Positions 49,045-58,645 of a stretch of 64,000 bases of DNA are shown in pieces. Both the position numbers and the translations under genes were made by a program. Under the pieces are notes generated by a model. That model did not search any database. It saw nothing but the letters and a program-made list of their open reading frames with translations, and had not been told where the DNA came from. Position 1 is the first letter of the stretch. The number at the start of each line of letters is the position of its first letter. Location: positions 1-64,000 of the forward strand of contig NZ_BAIZ01000003.1 in NCBI RefSeq assembly GCF_000613445.1, read 5' to 3'. Origin of the DNA: Hoylesella shahii DSM 15611 = JCM 12083. Its GTDB lineage: Bacteria; Bacteroidota; Bacteroidia; Bacteroidales; Bacteroidaceae.

Positions 49045-49296
49045 TATTGTGGGCTAAGAATTGTTTGATAGTTTTCGCTGTTTAACATAGCTTGATTTAC
49101 TAGAAAAAGGCTTTTGTTGATTGTTGGTTATCACGGTCATTGTTTACTGTGAAGGGTTGACTGTCTTTGTTATTATACACATCTTCTGTTTACAAGTGAA
49201 TGCCTTATGTGTTGAGATTGTAACTTACAGCTCTAAAGTGCAACTGTAAACTTGCTCTGTACTAATTGCATCGTGCTGTAAAAGACAAAATTAAAC

Positions 49297-49361
49297 GCCA
49301 CTTTTACCTCTCATCGCCTATTCTAGACTACAGAATAAGAGCAAAGAGAGACAAAAGTGGC
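49297..49361 (-). terminator. Long hairpin after the phosphohexomutase gene
   Basis: GCCACTTTT (49297-49305) and AAAAGTGGC (49353-49361) close a stem that continues inside as CTC/GAG and ATTCT/AGAAT pairs. On the minus strand GTTTAATTTTG follows. Confidence 0.5.
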
Positions 49362-49449
49362 ATCTAAAGAATTGTTTCCTACAAGGTGTAGGGGAATTAT
49401 AAGCATGCAGCGATGGCCATTAATAGCGATAAAGCCACGTGCAAATTTA

Positions 49450-50834
49450 TTACTTAGTCATATCGTAAACCACCTGCATCAACTTCTTACCAATAGCATC
49501 AGCCTCTTCCATTGTGGCTGCTTCGCTATATACGCGGATGATTGGTTCGGTGTTGCTCTTGCGCAGATGCACCCATTTGTCGGCAAAATCAATCTTAACG
49601 CCGTCGATATCGTTAACTTGTTCGTCTTTATACAACTCCTTAACGCGTTCCAAAATGGCGTCAACATCGGTAGAAGCTGTAAGGTCTATGCGATTTTTAG
49701 CAATGAAATAGTTGGGATAACTAGCACGCAGTTCGCTAACCTTGCAACCTTTATGTGCAACATTGCTAAGGAAGAGCGCAATACCAACCAAGGCATCGCG
49801 ACCGTAATGACTTTCAGGATAGATTACTCCGCCATTGCCTTCGCCGCCAATAACAGCCTTTGTGGCTTTCATCTGTGTGGTTACGTTCACCTCTCCAACT
49901 GCAGCAGCTGTGTATTGTCCGCCATGTTTAAGTGTTACATCACGCAAAGCACGTGTTGAACTAAGGTTAGAAACAGTATTACCAGGCGTTTTAGACAGTA
50001 CATAATCGGCAACACTCACAAGTGTATACTCTTCGCCAAACATCTGTCCATCCTCGCAAATAAACACCAAGCGGTCTACATCGGGATCGACAACGATACC
50101 CATATCATAGTTACCATTCTTAACCTCGGTCATAATCTCGGTGAGATTTTTTTCCAAAGGTTCGGGGTTATGTGCAAAATCGCCAGTTGGTTTTCCGTTG
50201 ATCATGGTGTATTCCACTCCCAGTTGCTTAAGTAGTTTAGGGAGAATAACACCACCAACGCTATTAACAGCATCTACAGCAACCCTAAATCCAGCTTTCT
50301 TGATGGCCTCGGCATCAACAAGTTTAAGTGCCAACACACTATCAATATGGCGTTGGTCGAAGCTATCATCCTCGGTATAAAGTCCTAAATGGTCAACGTC
50401 TGCATAAGTAAAATCGCCTTTATCAGCAATTTTTAGCAGTTCAGCACCATCTTCGGCTGTAAGAAATTCTCCTTTATTATTTAGCAGTTTCAAAGCATTC
50501 CACTGACGTGGATTATGACTTGCGGTGATAATGACACCGCCATCAGCCCCTGCCATAGTAACAGCCAACTCGGTTGTAGCGTGGTAGCCAGTCCAATGTT
50601 TACAACATCGAAGCCCATCCCCATAAGTGTGCCACACACTACGTTCTTAACCATCTCGCCAGAGATGCGCGCATCACGTCCCACAACAATTTTGTTGCTA
50701 CCAGAAGGAGTGTTTTGGCGAATAAAGGTGGCGTAAGCCGAAGTGAACTTAACGATATCTAAGGGATTGAGTGTATCTCCACATGGTCCGCCGATAGTGC
50801 CACGGATACCAGAAATTGATTTAATGAGTGTCAT
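49450..50834 (-). CDS. glmM: Phosphoglucosamine mutase-like phosphohexomutase, frameshifted near 50579
   Basis: An alpha-D-phosphohexomutase, probably GlmM, which makes glucosamine-1-phosphate for the cell wall. N-terminal frame: MTLIKSISGIRGTIGG and VVGRDARISGEMV. Adding one C near 50579 (ACGCTACA to ACGCCTACA) reads GLATTPTTELAV and joins the second frame, with the phosphoserine loop ITASHNPRQWNALK, the metal loop VDPDVDRLVFI and the sugar-specific GGEGNGGVIY. Repaired length about 461. The exact sugar (glucosamine or mannose/glucose) is inferred. It lies 13 bp after the DUF4827 gene. Confidence 0.85.
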
Positions 50835-50847
50835 AAACAATATGTTA

Positions 50848-51495
50848 TTAACGTGCTTTACTAAATTCTAGTTCGTAAAAATAAGGTACTACACTGGTGC
50901 TTGCTGTGCCATGCCCTCTATCATGAGGTACTATTAGGCGCACTAGTGCTGTAGCATCAGCCGACGAAGAGGGCCTACTTAACAAGAGATATGTAAAAGG
51001 AGTGAGCCAGCCCGAAGGCACAGACGCGCCACTTGAGCTTTGATACGCCCTATACATCAAACCATTGGTACCAATAAAGGTTCCTGTGAATGTGCCTGAA
51101 TTATTGGTTACAGTCATCTTATCAAGCCATGCTGCGAAGCGTGGCTGGAAACTAGACAACACAAGACTATCGGTTATCATGTTCACCTCTTTAAATCGGC
51201 ATTCCACATCCATGCTTTGACCTAGCGCAATGGGTTCTCCTTTACCTTTACGCACGATTTGCATATACACGCCAGAGCTCTCGAAGAGCACATATTCGTT
51301 TTTAGTGGCGTCGGTGATATTGCCGTTTGCTTTAAAATCGCTTTCATTAATCACCTTGATGTTATGCTTCGTGATGTAATTGTTGATAGCGTTTCGTTCC
51401 ATTTCCACCTGGTCGGCGTAAGTTTCGTACTTGCTGCACGATTGCCAAGAGAGCGCTCCTGCCAGGAGGAAAAGTGAAAAGAACAATTTCTTCAT
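50848..51495 (-). CDS. DUF4827 family lipoprotein
   Basis: 215 residues, lipoprotein signal at about 1-20 (WQSC lipobox). The mature part resembles an FKBP-type fold, for example VYMQIVRKGKGEPIALGQSMDVECRFKEV and the WLTPFTYLLLSRPS strand, with VPYFYELEF at the end. The DUF4827 name is from memory of Bacteroidetes genes beside glmM. A TATCTTTG box lies at 51597-51590 upstream. Confidence 0.75.
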   Translation of the reverse strand: MKKLFFSLFLLAGALSWQSCSKYETYADQVEMERNAINNYITKHNIKVINESDFKANGNITDATKNEYVLFESSGVYMQIVRKGKGEPIALGQSMDVECRFKEVNMITDSLVLSSFQPRFAAWLDKMTVTNNSGTFTGTFIGTNGLMYRAYQSSSGASVPSGWLTPFTYLLLSRPSSSADATALVRLIVPHDRGHGTASTSVVPYFYELEFSKAR

Positions 51496-51589
51496 TCGTC
51501 GTTTAAATTTTATATGGTGAGCATGCGGACTTTTTGTTCATCTATTTTGTCGTTAATAACCGACAGTTTAAACTTCGCCCACAATACTG

Positions 51590-51597
51590 CAAAGATA
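51590..51597 (-). promoter_or_regulatory. Candidate promoter box of the DUF4827-glmM operon
   Basis: TATCTTTG on the minus strand, about 95 bases before the DUF4827 start. No exact TTTG at the expected distance. Confidence 0.45.
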
Positions 51598-51743
51598 ATA
51601 AAAATATTACTTTCAGCGGATGTAAAGTCTTGTATTTTTGCTTTTTTACACATCCGCATGCCTCATTATACTTCCATTTGGGAAGTTTGAAGGCATTGAA
51701 CGTCTTTTATTGATGTTTTTGAGAGGTGTTATTAACAATCAAT

Positions 51744-52781
51744 TTAGGCCCTTAAGCGGTCAGCATAGGCCAAAATTGCATCGCGAACCACTCGCTCTGC
51801 CTCATCCATCGTGCAATACAATTTACCACCACTCGCATTTAAATGGCCACCTCCGTTAAAGAAACGCTCAGCAACCTCGTTACAAGGAAAATCGTTTACC
51901 GAGCGTAGACTTACCAAAATAAGATTATCTTTATCGGTATCTTCGCGCAAGGAGATTACAAGTTTCTGCCCTTTAATGCGCAAAGGTTCGTTAACAAGCC
52001 CTTCTGCATCACCTTTAACGAAATGAAAATTTTTCATATCTTGACGTGTAATGCAAAAATACGAAGCGTTTAATTCATTTAATACATTGAGCTTTTGACT
52101 CATGAGATACCCTCTAAAGCGGATAGCCCACGAGCTATAATTGTTGTAGACCTTGCGATAAACTTTGTCTTTATCAAACCCTTTGGTGAGTAGATGACCG
52201 ATAATAACATAAATTTCAGGTCGAGTGGAGTTGTAAGTAAACCCTCCTGTATCGGTCATCATGCCACAATACACGGCTACGGCAGCTTGTCTGGTAAGTA
52301 AGTCAAAGCCTCCGAGTTGCCATACAATACGGAAAACAATTTCGCAGGTGCTACTCATCAACGGGAACGAGACCAATAGGCGCGCGTTGATCTGTGGGTT
52401 AAGATGGTGATCGAATACCACGCGCTGGGCTGTGGCTTTGTCCAAGGCTTGCTGCATATCGTCTACCCTACTCGTTGCGTTGAAATCGAGGCAAAAAATA
52501 AGGTCGGCTTCAGTCATTCGTGCATTACATAGAGCAGTATGCTTATCGTAGCGCATCACCTTTTCTACGCCTGGCAGCCACCTAAGGAAGTCGGGAAACG
52601 CATCAGGAACGATAACAAGTGGGTCTTTGCCCACTTGTCTCAGATAGTCGGCCCATGCTAACGAAGAGCCAATAGCATCTCCGTCGGGCGACTTATGACA
52701 GCACACAATGATGTTGCGCGCATCCTTTATCAACCCACTTAGAGTTTCTAAATCAGACTGTGAAAGTAATTCGAGTTGCAT
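51744..52781 (-). CDS. DHH-family phosphoesterase, NrnA-like
   Basis: Likely a bifunctional nanoRNase/pAp phosphatase. DHH domain: CCHKSPDGDAIGSSLAWADYL (about 31-51), FCLDFNAT, VVFDHHLNPQI (the DHH motif) and MTDTGGFTYNSTRPE; DHHA1 domain ends in GGGHLNASGG. 345 residues, full length. A promoter box TAACTTTG (52796-52789) ends 7 bases before the ATG, so the mRNA may have no or almost no leader. Confidence 0.88.
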   Translation of the reverse strand: MQLELLSQSDLETLSGLIKDARNIIVCCHKSPDGDAIGSSLAWADYLRQVGKDPLVIVPDAFPDFLRWLPGVEKVMRYDKHTALCNARMTEADLIFCLDFNATSRVDDMQQALDKATAQRVVFDHHLNPQINARLLVSFPLMSSTCEIVFRIVWQLGGFDLLTRQAAVAVYCGMMTDTGGFTYNSTRPEIYVIIGHLLTKGFDKDKVYRKVYNNYSSWAIRFRGYLMSQKLNVLNELNASYFCITRQDMKNFHFVKGDAEGLVNEPLRIKGQKLVISLREDTDKDNLILVSLRSVNDFPCNEVAERFFNGGGHLNASGGKLYCTMDEAERVVRDAILAYADRLRA

Positions 52782-52788
52782 AATGGTG

Positions 52789-52796
52789 CAAAGTTA
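52789..52796 (-). promoter_or_regulatory. Promoter box directly before the nrnA-like gene
   Basis: TAACTTTG on the minus strand, 7 bases before the initiator codon. It overlaps the end of the upstream terminator region. Confidence 0.55.
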
Positions 52797-52832
52797 CAAA
52801 AAAGGTGCTTAAAGCCATGCTTTAAACACCTT
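52797..52832 (-). terminator. Terminator of the DUF1573 gene
   Basis: AAGGTGCTTAAAG and CTTTAAACACCTT pair with one mismatch; on the minus strand TTTTTTG follows. Just upstream of the nrnA-like promoter box. Confidence 0.75.
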
Positions 52833-52926
52833 ATTATTTACGGCATATTGCATAAAAATTACTTGTGAAATATTCTTCTGTTATATCGTTTTTTATGTTT
52901 AGCCTTGTTGATTTATTTACTTTTCG

Positions 52927-53316
52927 TTACTTCGCTTCTTCCATAATACCCTCAACATAAATGCGAGTTATCTCGGTAGTTCCGTTAGTGTAAATGGTAA
53001 TTGTTTTCTTAAAATGTCCAGGAAACTTATCCTTTCCGTTATAAGTTACCTTAATCTCGCCTTTTTCTCCTGGTTTGATGGGAGTTTTGGGATACGAAGG
53101 TACGGTGCATCCACAAGTTGCCATGGCCTGATTGATAACAAGGGGAGCCTGACCCACATTGGTAAAAGTGAACGTGCATTCCTGAACTGGATTCTTTTCA
53201 CTGAAACGACCAAAGTTGTGGGTTACCTTATCAAATTTAATTTCTGCCTTTTGCTGTGCTACAGCAAATCCAACGAATGCAAAAAGCATCATTGTTAGCA
53301 ATACCAATTTCTTCAT
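52927..53316 (-). CDS. DUF1573 secreted protein
   Basis: 129 residues from Met 53316 (MKKLVLLTMMLFAFVGFAVAQ, signal peptide). The Ig-like DUF1573 domain is seen in KVTHNFGRFSEKNPVQECTFTFTNVGQAPLVI, followed by the conserved ATCGCTVPSYPKTPIKPGEKGEIKV. Family members are envelope proteins without known function. A TACCTTTG box is at 53442-53435. Confidence 0.9.
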   Translation of the reverse strand: MKKLVLLTMMLFAFVGFAVAQQKAEIKFDKVTHNFGRFSEKNPVQECTFTFTNVGQAPLVINQAMATCGCTVPSYPKTPIKPGEKGEIKVTYNGKDKFPGHFKKTITIYTNGTTEITRIYVEGIMEEAK

Positions 53317-53734
53317 ATTCTTATTATATTGTTTAATGAATACTGTGCAAAATGCTGTCGCCACCGTGCTTTGAGCATTAATAAGCAACAGCAGAACGAA
53401 CAAAAGCTCATATTTTATATTCCTAACGATTATGCAAAGGTAACGTTATATAAGGAGAAAAACGAATTTTAAGCAAAGAATTATAATTCATCCACACTTA
53501 AAAATACGTTATGTCTGTGGCATTTGATGTATATTGAAGCCTTATTTATTATACAAAAATCGAAAAATGTAAAGCGATGTTTCAGCAGATAATATGAATT
53601 TACAAAGCAATGTTAGTCACCATGAGAATTGCTTGATACGTTATTTTTGCTATGCTATGGTATAAGCTGGCTGCACCATTTAGTTTTCTCGTTGGCACAT
53701 ATACTATAAAGGGCTATAAGCACTTAGCAAACAA
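53317..53734. other. Intergenic region, 418 bp
   Basis: Holds the TACCTTTG promoter-like box of the DUF1573 gene and a stray plus-strand TATTTTTG at about 53642 with no gene behind it. Nothing else recognised. Confidence 0.5.
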
Positions 53735-55723
53735 TTATTTGCTTTGCTTCTTGGTAGCCGAAGCACTGTTTTTCTTGATGATGTTGTATGCCGAATATAG
53801 TCCTAGTTCGCCTGCCTTGCTAAGGTCTTTCACGCCCTGTGTGCGATTGTCGAGCGTTATATAGGTTAATCCGCGATTAAAATAGGCTTCAGCAAAACGA
53901 TTATCGAGCTTGATAGCCGAGGTATAGTCGGCGACAGCTTTTTCATTGTTGCCTTGATGAGCATATAGATTAGCTCTACAATAATACAAATAAGCGTTTT
54001 GTGGTTTCAGTGCAATGGCCTTATTTAAGTCGGACAATGCGCCTGCTTCTTGTAACTTAACATCTACTCCGTTAGATGCCTTAAATCCGCTCATGGCCAT
54101 CTGGCACACTGCACGATGCCAATATGCCATGGCCGAAGTGCTATCGATGGAAAGCAATGTGGTTGCATCGGCAATTGCCGCATCAAAATTTTGCAATGTA
54201 CTATAAGCCACAGAACGCTGCAAGAGCAGTGCACGAAGTGCATCATTGTTATTGTTGTCACCTATTTTAACAGACAACGACTCTACCAAAATAAAGAAAT
54301 GTTTAGAACGGGCCTCATCCAACTGTTCGTTTCCACAGGCAACATAGAGTTTATCGATTTGTTTTTCCACGCTATTAAAGTGTTCAACATCGCGGTCAAA
54401 AGCCTGATACGAACGTATACCATTGGCGTATGGTACAAGCGAAAGGTGAAACATGGGCATGAGAGACGTGTTGACAGTGTTGTCTTGAACACGCCCGCGA
54501 TAGCGACTTTGGTATTCGTGAGTCACCTCATTTTCATCATTCACAACCATTTGGTTGTATTTGTCCATATTAAACTCACTGCGTTTGCGCACTTCTTTTA
54601 ACTTTGCCTTACTCCATCTTGCTTGCACACCCAAACGTTTATCCATTTGTGCTTTGAGAATCTTAAATTCATCGAGTTCGGCTTTGGCCGTCATACCCAG
54701 TCTACGATAGCATCGGGCACGATAAGATAATCCTATCCAAAAGTTAGGAAATTGCTTAATAACAGCCGAATAGTCGTCGATTGCAGCACGAATATTACCT
54801 GTTTTCTCGTGCAAAATACCACGATTGAACACTGCCATGAAGTTAGCAGGCTCTTGTTTAATGATGAAATCAAAATCGGCGATGGCCCTGTTGTCGTCGC
54901 CCAACTGCAAACGTAGGAGTCCGCGATTATAGTGCCCCAAGAAATTATTAGGGTCTAGTTCCAGCGCGAGATCGTAATCAGCCATTGCCCCACGTAGGTT
55001 ATTCAGGTTTACGCGAGCAATGGCTCGGTTAAGATAACTATCCACGTTTTTAGGTTTTAGGTGAATGGCCTTGCTTAAAAACGCGTCAGCCTCGCGCCAT
55101 TGGTTTCGCGATAGACTGATATAGGCACGCATAGTCCACACATTGGCATCGTAGGGATCTAGTTTCAATCCCTTATCCAGCCACTCAGCAGCCTTAAGCG
55201 TATCTTTTTCGTGTAAAAAAACCTCTGCCTTAAGTGTATAAGCGTTGGCATAATCGGTCCAACGCCTCACAATCGTGTCTAAATCGTGGTGAGCTCCAGC
55301 ATAATCTTTGCTATTCATCCGACAAGCGGCGCGGTTGTACCAATAGTTTCGGTTACGCGGATTAAGCTTAATAGCGCTATTATAATCAATAATAGCCTCT
55401 TGAAACTTATTTTGCCTAATGCGAGAGATAGCCCTTAGGTCGTATATATCCTCAATGTAAGGATTTAATTTGATGGCTTCAGCAGCATCTTCTTCGGCCC
55501 CAACGTAGTCGTCGAGGTAATATTTAGCTATAGCTCTATATTGCCAGGGTTGATAAAGATAGGGCCGAAGTGAGATGATTTGGTTAAAATATTGCATGGA
55601 GAGCACATAGTCCTCGTAATGGAGGGCTATCTGTCCGCTTGTCATTAGTCGGTCTACATTAAATTGTGCGCGACCAACCAACGCCACAAGAGCGAAGAAA
55701 ACAAGTGCGATTTTTCTCTTCAT
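53735..55723 (-). CDS. Large secreted TPR protein
   Basis: 662 residues from Met 55723 (MKRKIALVFFALVALVGRAQ, signal peptide). About fourteen tetratricopeptide repeats, for example YNSAIKLNPRNRNYWYNRAACRM and LDLALELDPNN-type units; a region without repeats (about 400-530) lies in the middle and includes TSLMPMFHLSLVPYANGIRSYQAFD. Likely a periplasmic scaffold. It lies about 65 bp after def in the operon SPOR-ruvX-def-TPR. Confidence 0.8.
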   Translation of the reverse strand: MKRKIALVFFALVALVGRAQFNVDRLMTSGQIALHYEDYVLSMQYFNQIISLRPYLYQPWQYRAIAKYYLDDYVGAEEDAAEAIKLNPYIEDIYDLRAISRIRQNKFQEAIIDYNSAIKLNPRNRNYWYNRAACRMNSKDYAGAHHDLDTIVRRWTDYANAYTLKAEVFLHEKDTLKAAEWLDKGLKLDPYDANVWTMRAYISLSRNQWREADAFLSKAIHLKPKNVDSYLNRAIARVNLNNLRGAMADYDLALELDPNNFLGHYNRGLLRLQLGDDNRAIADFDFIIKQEPANFMAVFNRGILHEKTGNIRAAIDDYSAVIKQFPNFWIGLSYRARCYRRLGMTAKAELDEFKILKAQMDKRLGVQARWSKAKLKEVRKRSEFNMDKYNQMVVNDENEVTHEYQSRYRGRVQDNTVNTSLMPMFHLSLVPYANGIRSYQAFDRDVEHFNSVEKQIDKLYVACGNEQLDEARSKHFFILVESLSVKIGDNNNNDALRALLLQRSVAYSTLQNFDAAIADATTLLSIDSTSAMAYWHRAVCQMAMSGFKASNGVDVKLQEAGALSDLNKAIALKPQNAYLYYCRANLYAHQGNNEKAVADYTSAIKLDNRFAEAYFNRGLTYITLDNRTQGVKDLSKAGELGLYSAYNIIKKNSASATKKQSK

Positions 55724-55788
55724 GCAGCAAAGGAGGTAATTCTGGTGTAATTCTGTTGGCAATAATAGGTTGGATACAAAGGGTTTTA

Positions 55789-56352
55789 TCAGCGCGCAGA
55801 GACCTTTGTGCGATACCCGCAACGGAATTTTCCTTGCATCAAAGCCTTTAGCTTACTTTTAATAAGCTGTTTACGAAATGGTGAAAGATGGTCGGTGAAG
55901 AGTACACCGTCAAGGTGATCAATCTCATGTTGCAACACACGGGTAACATATCCTTCAAACCATTCGTCATGAGGTTTAAGTTCTTCGTCTACATATTGTA
56001 CACGTATGCGCGTGTGCCGAGTAACCTTTTCGTGAATGCCAGGTAGGGAGAGACATCCCTCTTCAAGGCTTTCTGTTTTAGATTTCTCATCAATCTCAAC
56101 AATATGAGGATTGATAAAAGCCTTTCTATACCCCTTATATTCGGGATAAGTATCGGCAAGCACATCCAGGTCGATAACCAACAGACGTATGTCTAGCCCA
56201 ATTTGAGGGGCCGCCAATCCTATTCCGTCGCTGTTTTCCATTGTTTCGAACATGTTTTGGATTAGTTCATTCAAATTGGGATAGTCCAATGGGATGTCTT
56301 GTGCCACCTTTCGCAGCACCTGTTGACCATAAATATATATAGGTAATGTCAT
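55789..56352 (-). CDS. def: Peptide deformylase
   Basis: Removes the formyl group from initiator methionine. All three motifs are present: [10 protein letters not shown] (about 43-52), EEGCLSLPG (about 96-104) and [12 protein letters not shown] (about 139-150, metal histidines). 187 residues. The start overlaps the ruvX stop (ATGA). Confidence 0.96.
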   Translation of the reverse strand: MTLPIYIYGQQVLRKVAQDIPLDYPNLNELIQNMFETMENSDGIGLAAPQIGLDIRLLVIDLDVLADTYPEYKGYRKAFINPHIVEIDEKSKTESLEEGCLSLPGIHEKVTRHTRIRVQYVDEELKPHDEWFEGYVTRVLQHEIDHLDGVLFTDHLSPFRKQLIKSKLKALMQGKFRCGYRTKVSAR

Positions 56353-56765
56353 TTTCTCTTTGATTCTATGTAACTTTGCAGAATAATAGTGGCACTAATC
56401 TCGTCGACCAATGCCTTATCCTGTCTGGCTTTTTTCTTTAAGCCACCGTCGATCATTGCACGATGTGCCAGCACCGACGTAAATCTTTCGTCGTAGTAAA
56501 CGACAGGTATTGTAGGGCAAATTTTCTTCCATCGCGCCACGAATTGTTTCACGCGTTCGAGGTTTTCGCTTGGTTGCCCATTAGTTTGTTTTGGTTCGCC
56601 AACAACGATTAGTTCCACATCTTCTCGCTTGGTGTAGTCGAGAAGGAAATCAACCAATGTAGACGAAGAAACTGTTACCAATCCATTGCAAATAATTTGC
56701 AACGGATCAGTAACAGCAATTCCTGTTCTTTTCTTTCCGTAGTCTACGGATAATATTCTAGCCAC
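56349..56765 (-). CDS. ruvX: Holliday junction resolvase-like protein YqgF
   Basis: RNase H-fold nuclease linked to rRNA maturation or recombination. Motifs: [19 protein letters not shown] (catalytic Asp at about 7), [28 protein letters not shown] and a late [16 protein letters not shown]. 138 residues. It overlaps def by 4 bp and lies 7 bp after the SPOR gene. Confidence 0.92.
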   Translation of the reverse strand: MARILSVDYGKKRTGIAVTDPLQIICNGLVTVSSSTLVDFLLDYTKREDVELIVVGEPKQTNGQPSENLERVKQFVARWKKICPTIPVVYYDERFTSVLAHRAMIDGGLKKKARQDKALVDEISATIILQSYIESKRK

Positions 56766-56772
56766 GCGCTAT

Positions 56773-57264
56773 TTACTTTCTGTAAAGCAACCAAGCGTCG
56801 GGATAGGTAGAGCGGAATTGGTTTCTTGAAGCAACTGCGTCTGCCTTAGAAGCAAACGTAGCAGCCACTACACGATACATTCCACGCTCGGCGTTGAATA
56901 CCAACTGTGCATTATTTCCTTCGCTCTTGAGTCTGTTATACAGTCCCTCGGCATTGCTACGCAGTGAGAACGAACCAACAACAACGCTATAATCGCTAAG
57001 ACCAGTGCCACTCACTACAGTGACGCTTTCTTGTCTTACAGTAGCATTTTCAACGGCTTCAGCAGCTGTTACTTGTGTTGCGGGCGATTCTTCAAGGGGT
57101 GTTACTACGGGCGCAGCGCCTTGCATATCGTCTGAAGACTGTCCTTGCTCTTGTGCTTTTGCCTTTTCGTAGGCCTTTTTATAAGCACTTTCTTTGCTCG
57201 ACCCACAGCTAGACAACATAAATGCGGCACACAATGTGGCGCCTAAAATCATACTTTTCTTCAT
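56773..57264 (-). CDS. SPOR-domain lipoprotein
   Basis: 163 residues, lipoprotein signal (about 1-20, LSSC lipobox). After a Gln/Pro/Thr-rich linker a SPOR domain (about 95-160) has SVVVGSFSLRSNAEGLYNRLKSEG and MYRVVAATFASKADAVASRNQF. SPOR domains bind bare septal peptidoglycan. First gene of SPOR-ruvX-def-TPR. Confidence 0.85.
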   Translation of the reverse strand: MKKSMILGATLCAAFMLSSCGSSKESAYKKAYEKAKAQEQGQSSDDMQGAAPVVTPLEESPATQVTAAEAVENATVRQESVTVVSGTGLSDYSVVVGSFSLRSNAEGLYNRLKSEGNNAQLVFNAERGMYRVVAATFASKADAVASRNQFRSTYPDAWLLYRK

Positions 57265-57534
57265 CTTCTATCCTATTTAGAATTAAACTTACAATCACTT
57301 TTTGATGGGCGAAATTACAAAATATATAAGTAAAACACGAAGTTAGCTCGCATAAAGTTTGTTAATTGAACACCATACACGCTTTTTAACATAAATAATG
57401 ACACAATAATTTTGAATATTAGCATAGTTTTATTACATTTGCTAAAGTATTGGATATGGCACAGCTAACAGGCTTTGCCAAATTGCTTCCACGCATTTAT
57501 AATAAGAACAATAATTATTAAAACTAAAAAAGGT

Positions 57535-57755
57535 ATGAAAGCATTAGGTTACATTGGCGCATTCTTAGGTGGCGCTATCGCAGGTGCAGCCCTCGGACTG
57601 CTTGTTGCCCCTGAAAAAGGCGAAGACACACGTGTAAAATTTCTGACGCTGTTGACGATTTCTGCAAGAAACACAACCTCAAGTTGAGCCGCAAACAGGT
57701 AGACGACCTCGTTGACGACATCAAAGACGCCGTTCCAGAGTCGATTGTTGAATAA
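57535..57755 (+). CDS. YtxH-like small membrane protein, frameshifted near 57639
   Basis: Start at 57535: MKALGYIGAFLGGAIAGAAL then GLLVAPEKGEDTR, the YtxH pattern of one glycine-rich membrane helix followed by LxxPxxGxxxR. The frame breaks near 57639; restoring one A in a run of A gives VKISDAVDDFCKKHNLKLSR and the end SIVE at 57755. About 73 residues repaired. First gene of a three-gene set. Confidence 0.75.
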
Positions 57756-57757
57756 AC

Positions 57758-58111
57758 ATGAGCATGTTCTCTACAGACAACAACGTAGAAACCATTGGGC
57801 AACTCGTAGAAGTGCTCAAAGATTACATCGGGCTTCAAAAAGAATATGTGAAGCTCGATGTAATTGAAAAGGTGGTGCGTCTTATCACCGCTGTAACTTT
57901 GTTAGGCATTCTCACAGCCTCGATTATGATGATTATCATTTTCGGGTCGTTTGCTGTCGCCTACGCTTTGGCACCTTCATTAGGTATGGCCACTAGCTTT
58001 TGTGTGGTGGCGGCTTTCTATATTGTGCTGTTCTTGCTAATCTTCGCTTTCCGAAAGCAATGGATTGAGAGGCCTGTGATTAGAATTCTTACGAGCATCT
58101 TAATGGATTAG
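57758..58111 (+). CDS. DUF1469-type phage-holin-like membrane protein
   Basis: 117 residues, two transmembrane segments (about 43-66 and 74-100) after an N-terminal helix (TIGQLVEVLKDYIGLQKEYVKLDVIEKVVR), the pattern of the DUF1469 (holin superfamily III) group. No phage genes are nearby; in this phylum the family is chromosomal and of unknown role. It starts 2 bp after the YtxH stop. Confidence 0.8.
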   Translation: MSMFSTDNNVETIGQLVEVLKDYIGLQKEYVKLDVIEKVVRLITAVTLLGILTASIMMIIIFGSFAVAYALAPSLGMATSFCVVAAFYIVLFLLIFAFRKQWIERPVIRILTSILMD

Positions 58112-58114
58112 GAT

Positions 58115-58396
58115 ATGGAAAACGAAATTATTCATTCGCCGTCTTACACTTCGCTCACACAGATTAGAGCGAAAAAGGAGGCAGTAAGAAAGCAGATTGT
58201 AGAGGAAGAAGACAAGGTTAGGGTGCTATGGGACAAATTGTTCACTCCTAACGACAAGGAGAACACTTCGCCTTCGAAGCGTATTTCAGACATGGTAAGC
58301 ACTGGAATTAGCGTTGCCGACACGCTTATTCTTGGATGGAAACTATATCGAAAATTCACAGGAAAACCGCTATTAAAATTTAAAAGCTGGTTTTGA
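58115..58396 (+). CDS. Small charged protein, third gene of the YtxH set
   Basis: 93 residues: an N-terminal charged helix (SLTQIRAKKEAVRKQIVEEEDKVRVLWDKLF) and a C-terminal part (DMVSTGISVADTLILGWKLYRKFTGK) that may lie on the membrane. No family named. It begins 3 bp after the DUF1469 gene, so the three are co-translated. Confidence 0.65.
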   Translation: MENEIIHSPSYTSLTQIRAKKEAVRKQIVEEEDKVRVLWDKLFTPNDKENTSPSKRISDMVSTGISVADTLILGWKLYRKFTGKPLLKFKSWF

Positions 58397-58645
58397 TAAC
58401 CGCCGTAACGGCATCTTGCTTTTACAATTGCCTACAAGACTTCCATTTTTTTAAAAGCAATGACGCAATGTTTTGTGCCTCAGCATTCCTTAAGATGCAA
58501 CAAAAGGCACAATATTCACTAAAAGCTTACTTCTTGTAGTAGCCTTTCAACAATGCGGGTGTTGATAAACCCACTTTTAAAGGCATTAGATTTTCCCCTT
58601 AACAACAGCAGAATTTTCCCTTAACAATAAATGCGGATCGGGTAT

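Larger units (their letters stand above)
48614..49449. other. Intergenic region, 836 bp
   Basis: Between the conserved gene start and the phosphohexomutase gene end. It holds the 22-bp array at 48935-49044 and a long hairpin at 49297-49361. The remainder is AT-rich without a gene. Confidence 0.6.

Noticed and set aside
53642..53864. Plus-strand TATTTTTG followed by a 70-codon frame
   Set aside because: The frame overlaps the end of the large TPR gene on the other strand and shows no family pattern.
57758..58111. Prophage from the holin-like gene
   Set aside because: No lysin, tail, terminase or integrase is near; the family is chromosomal in this phylum.
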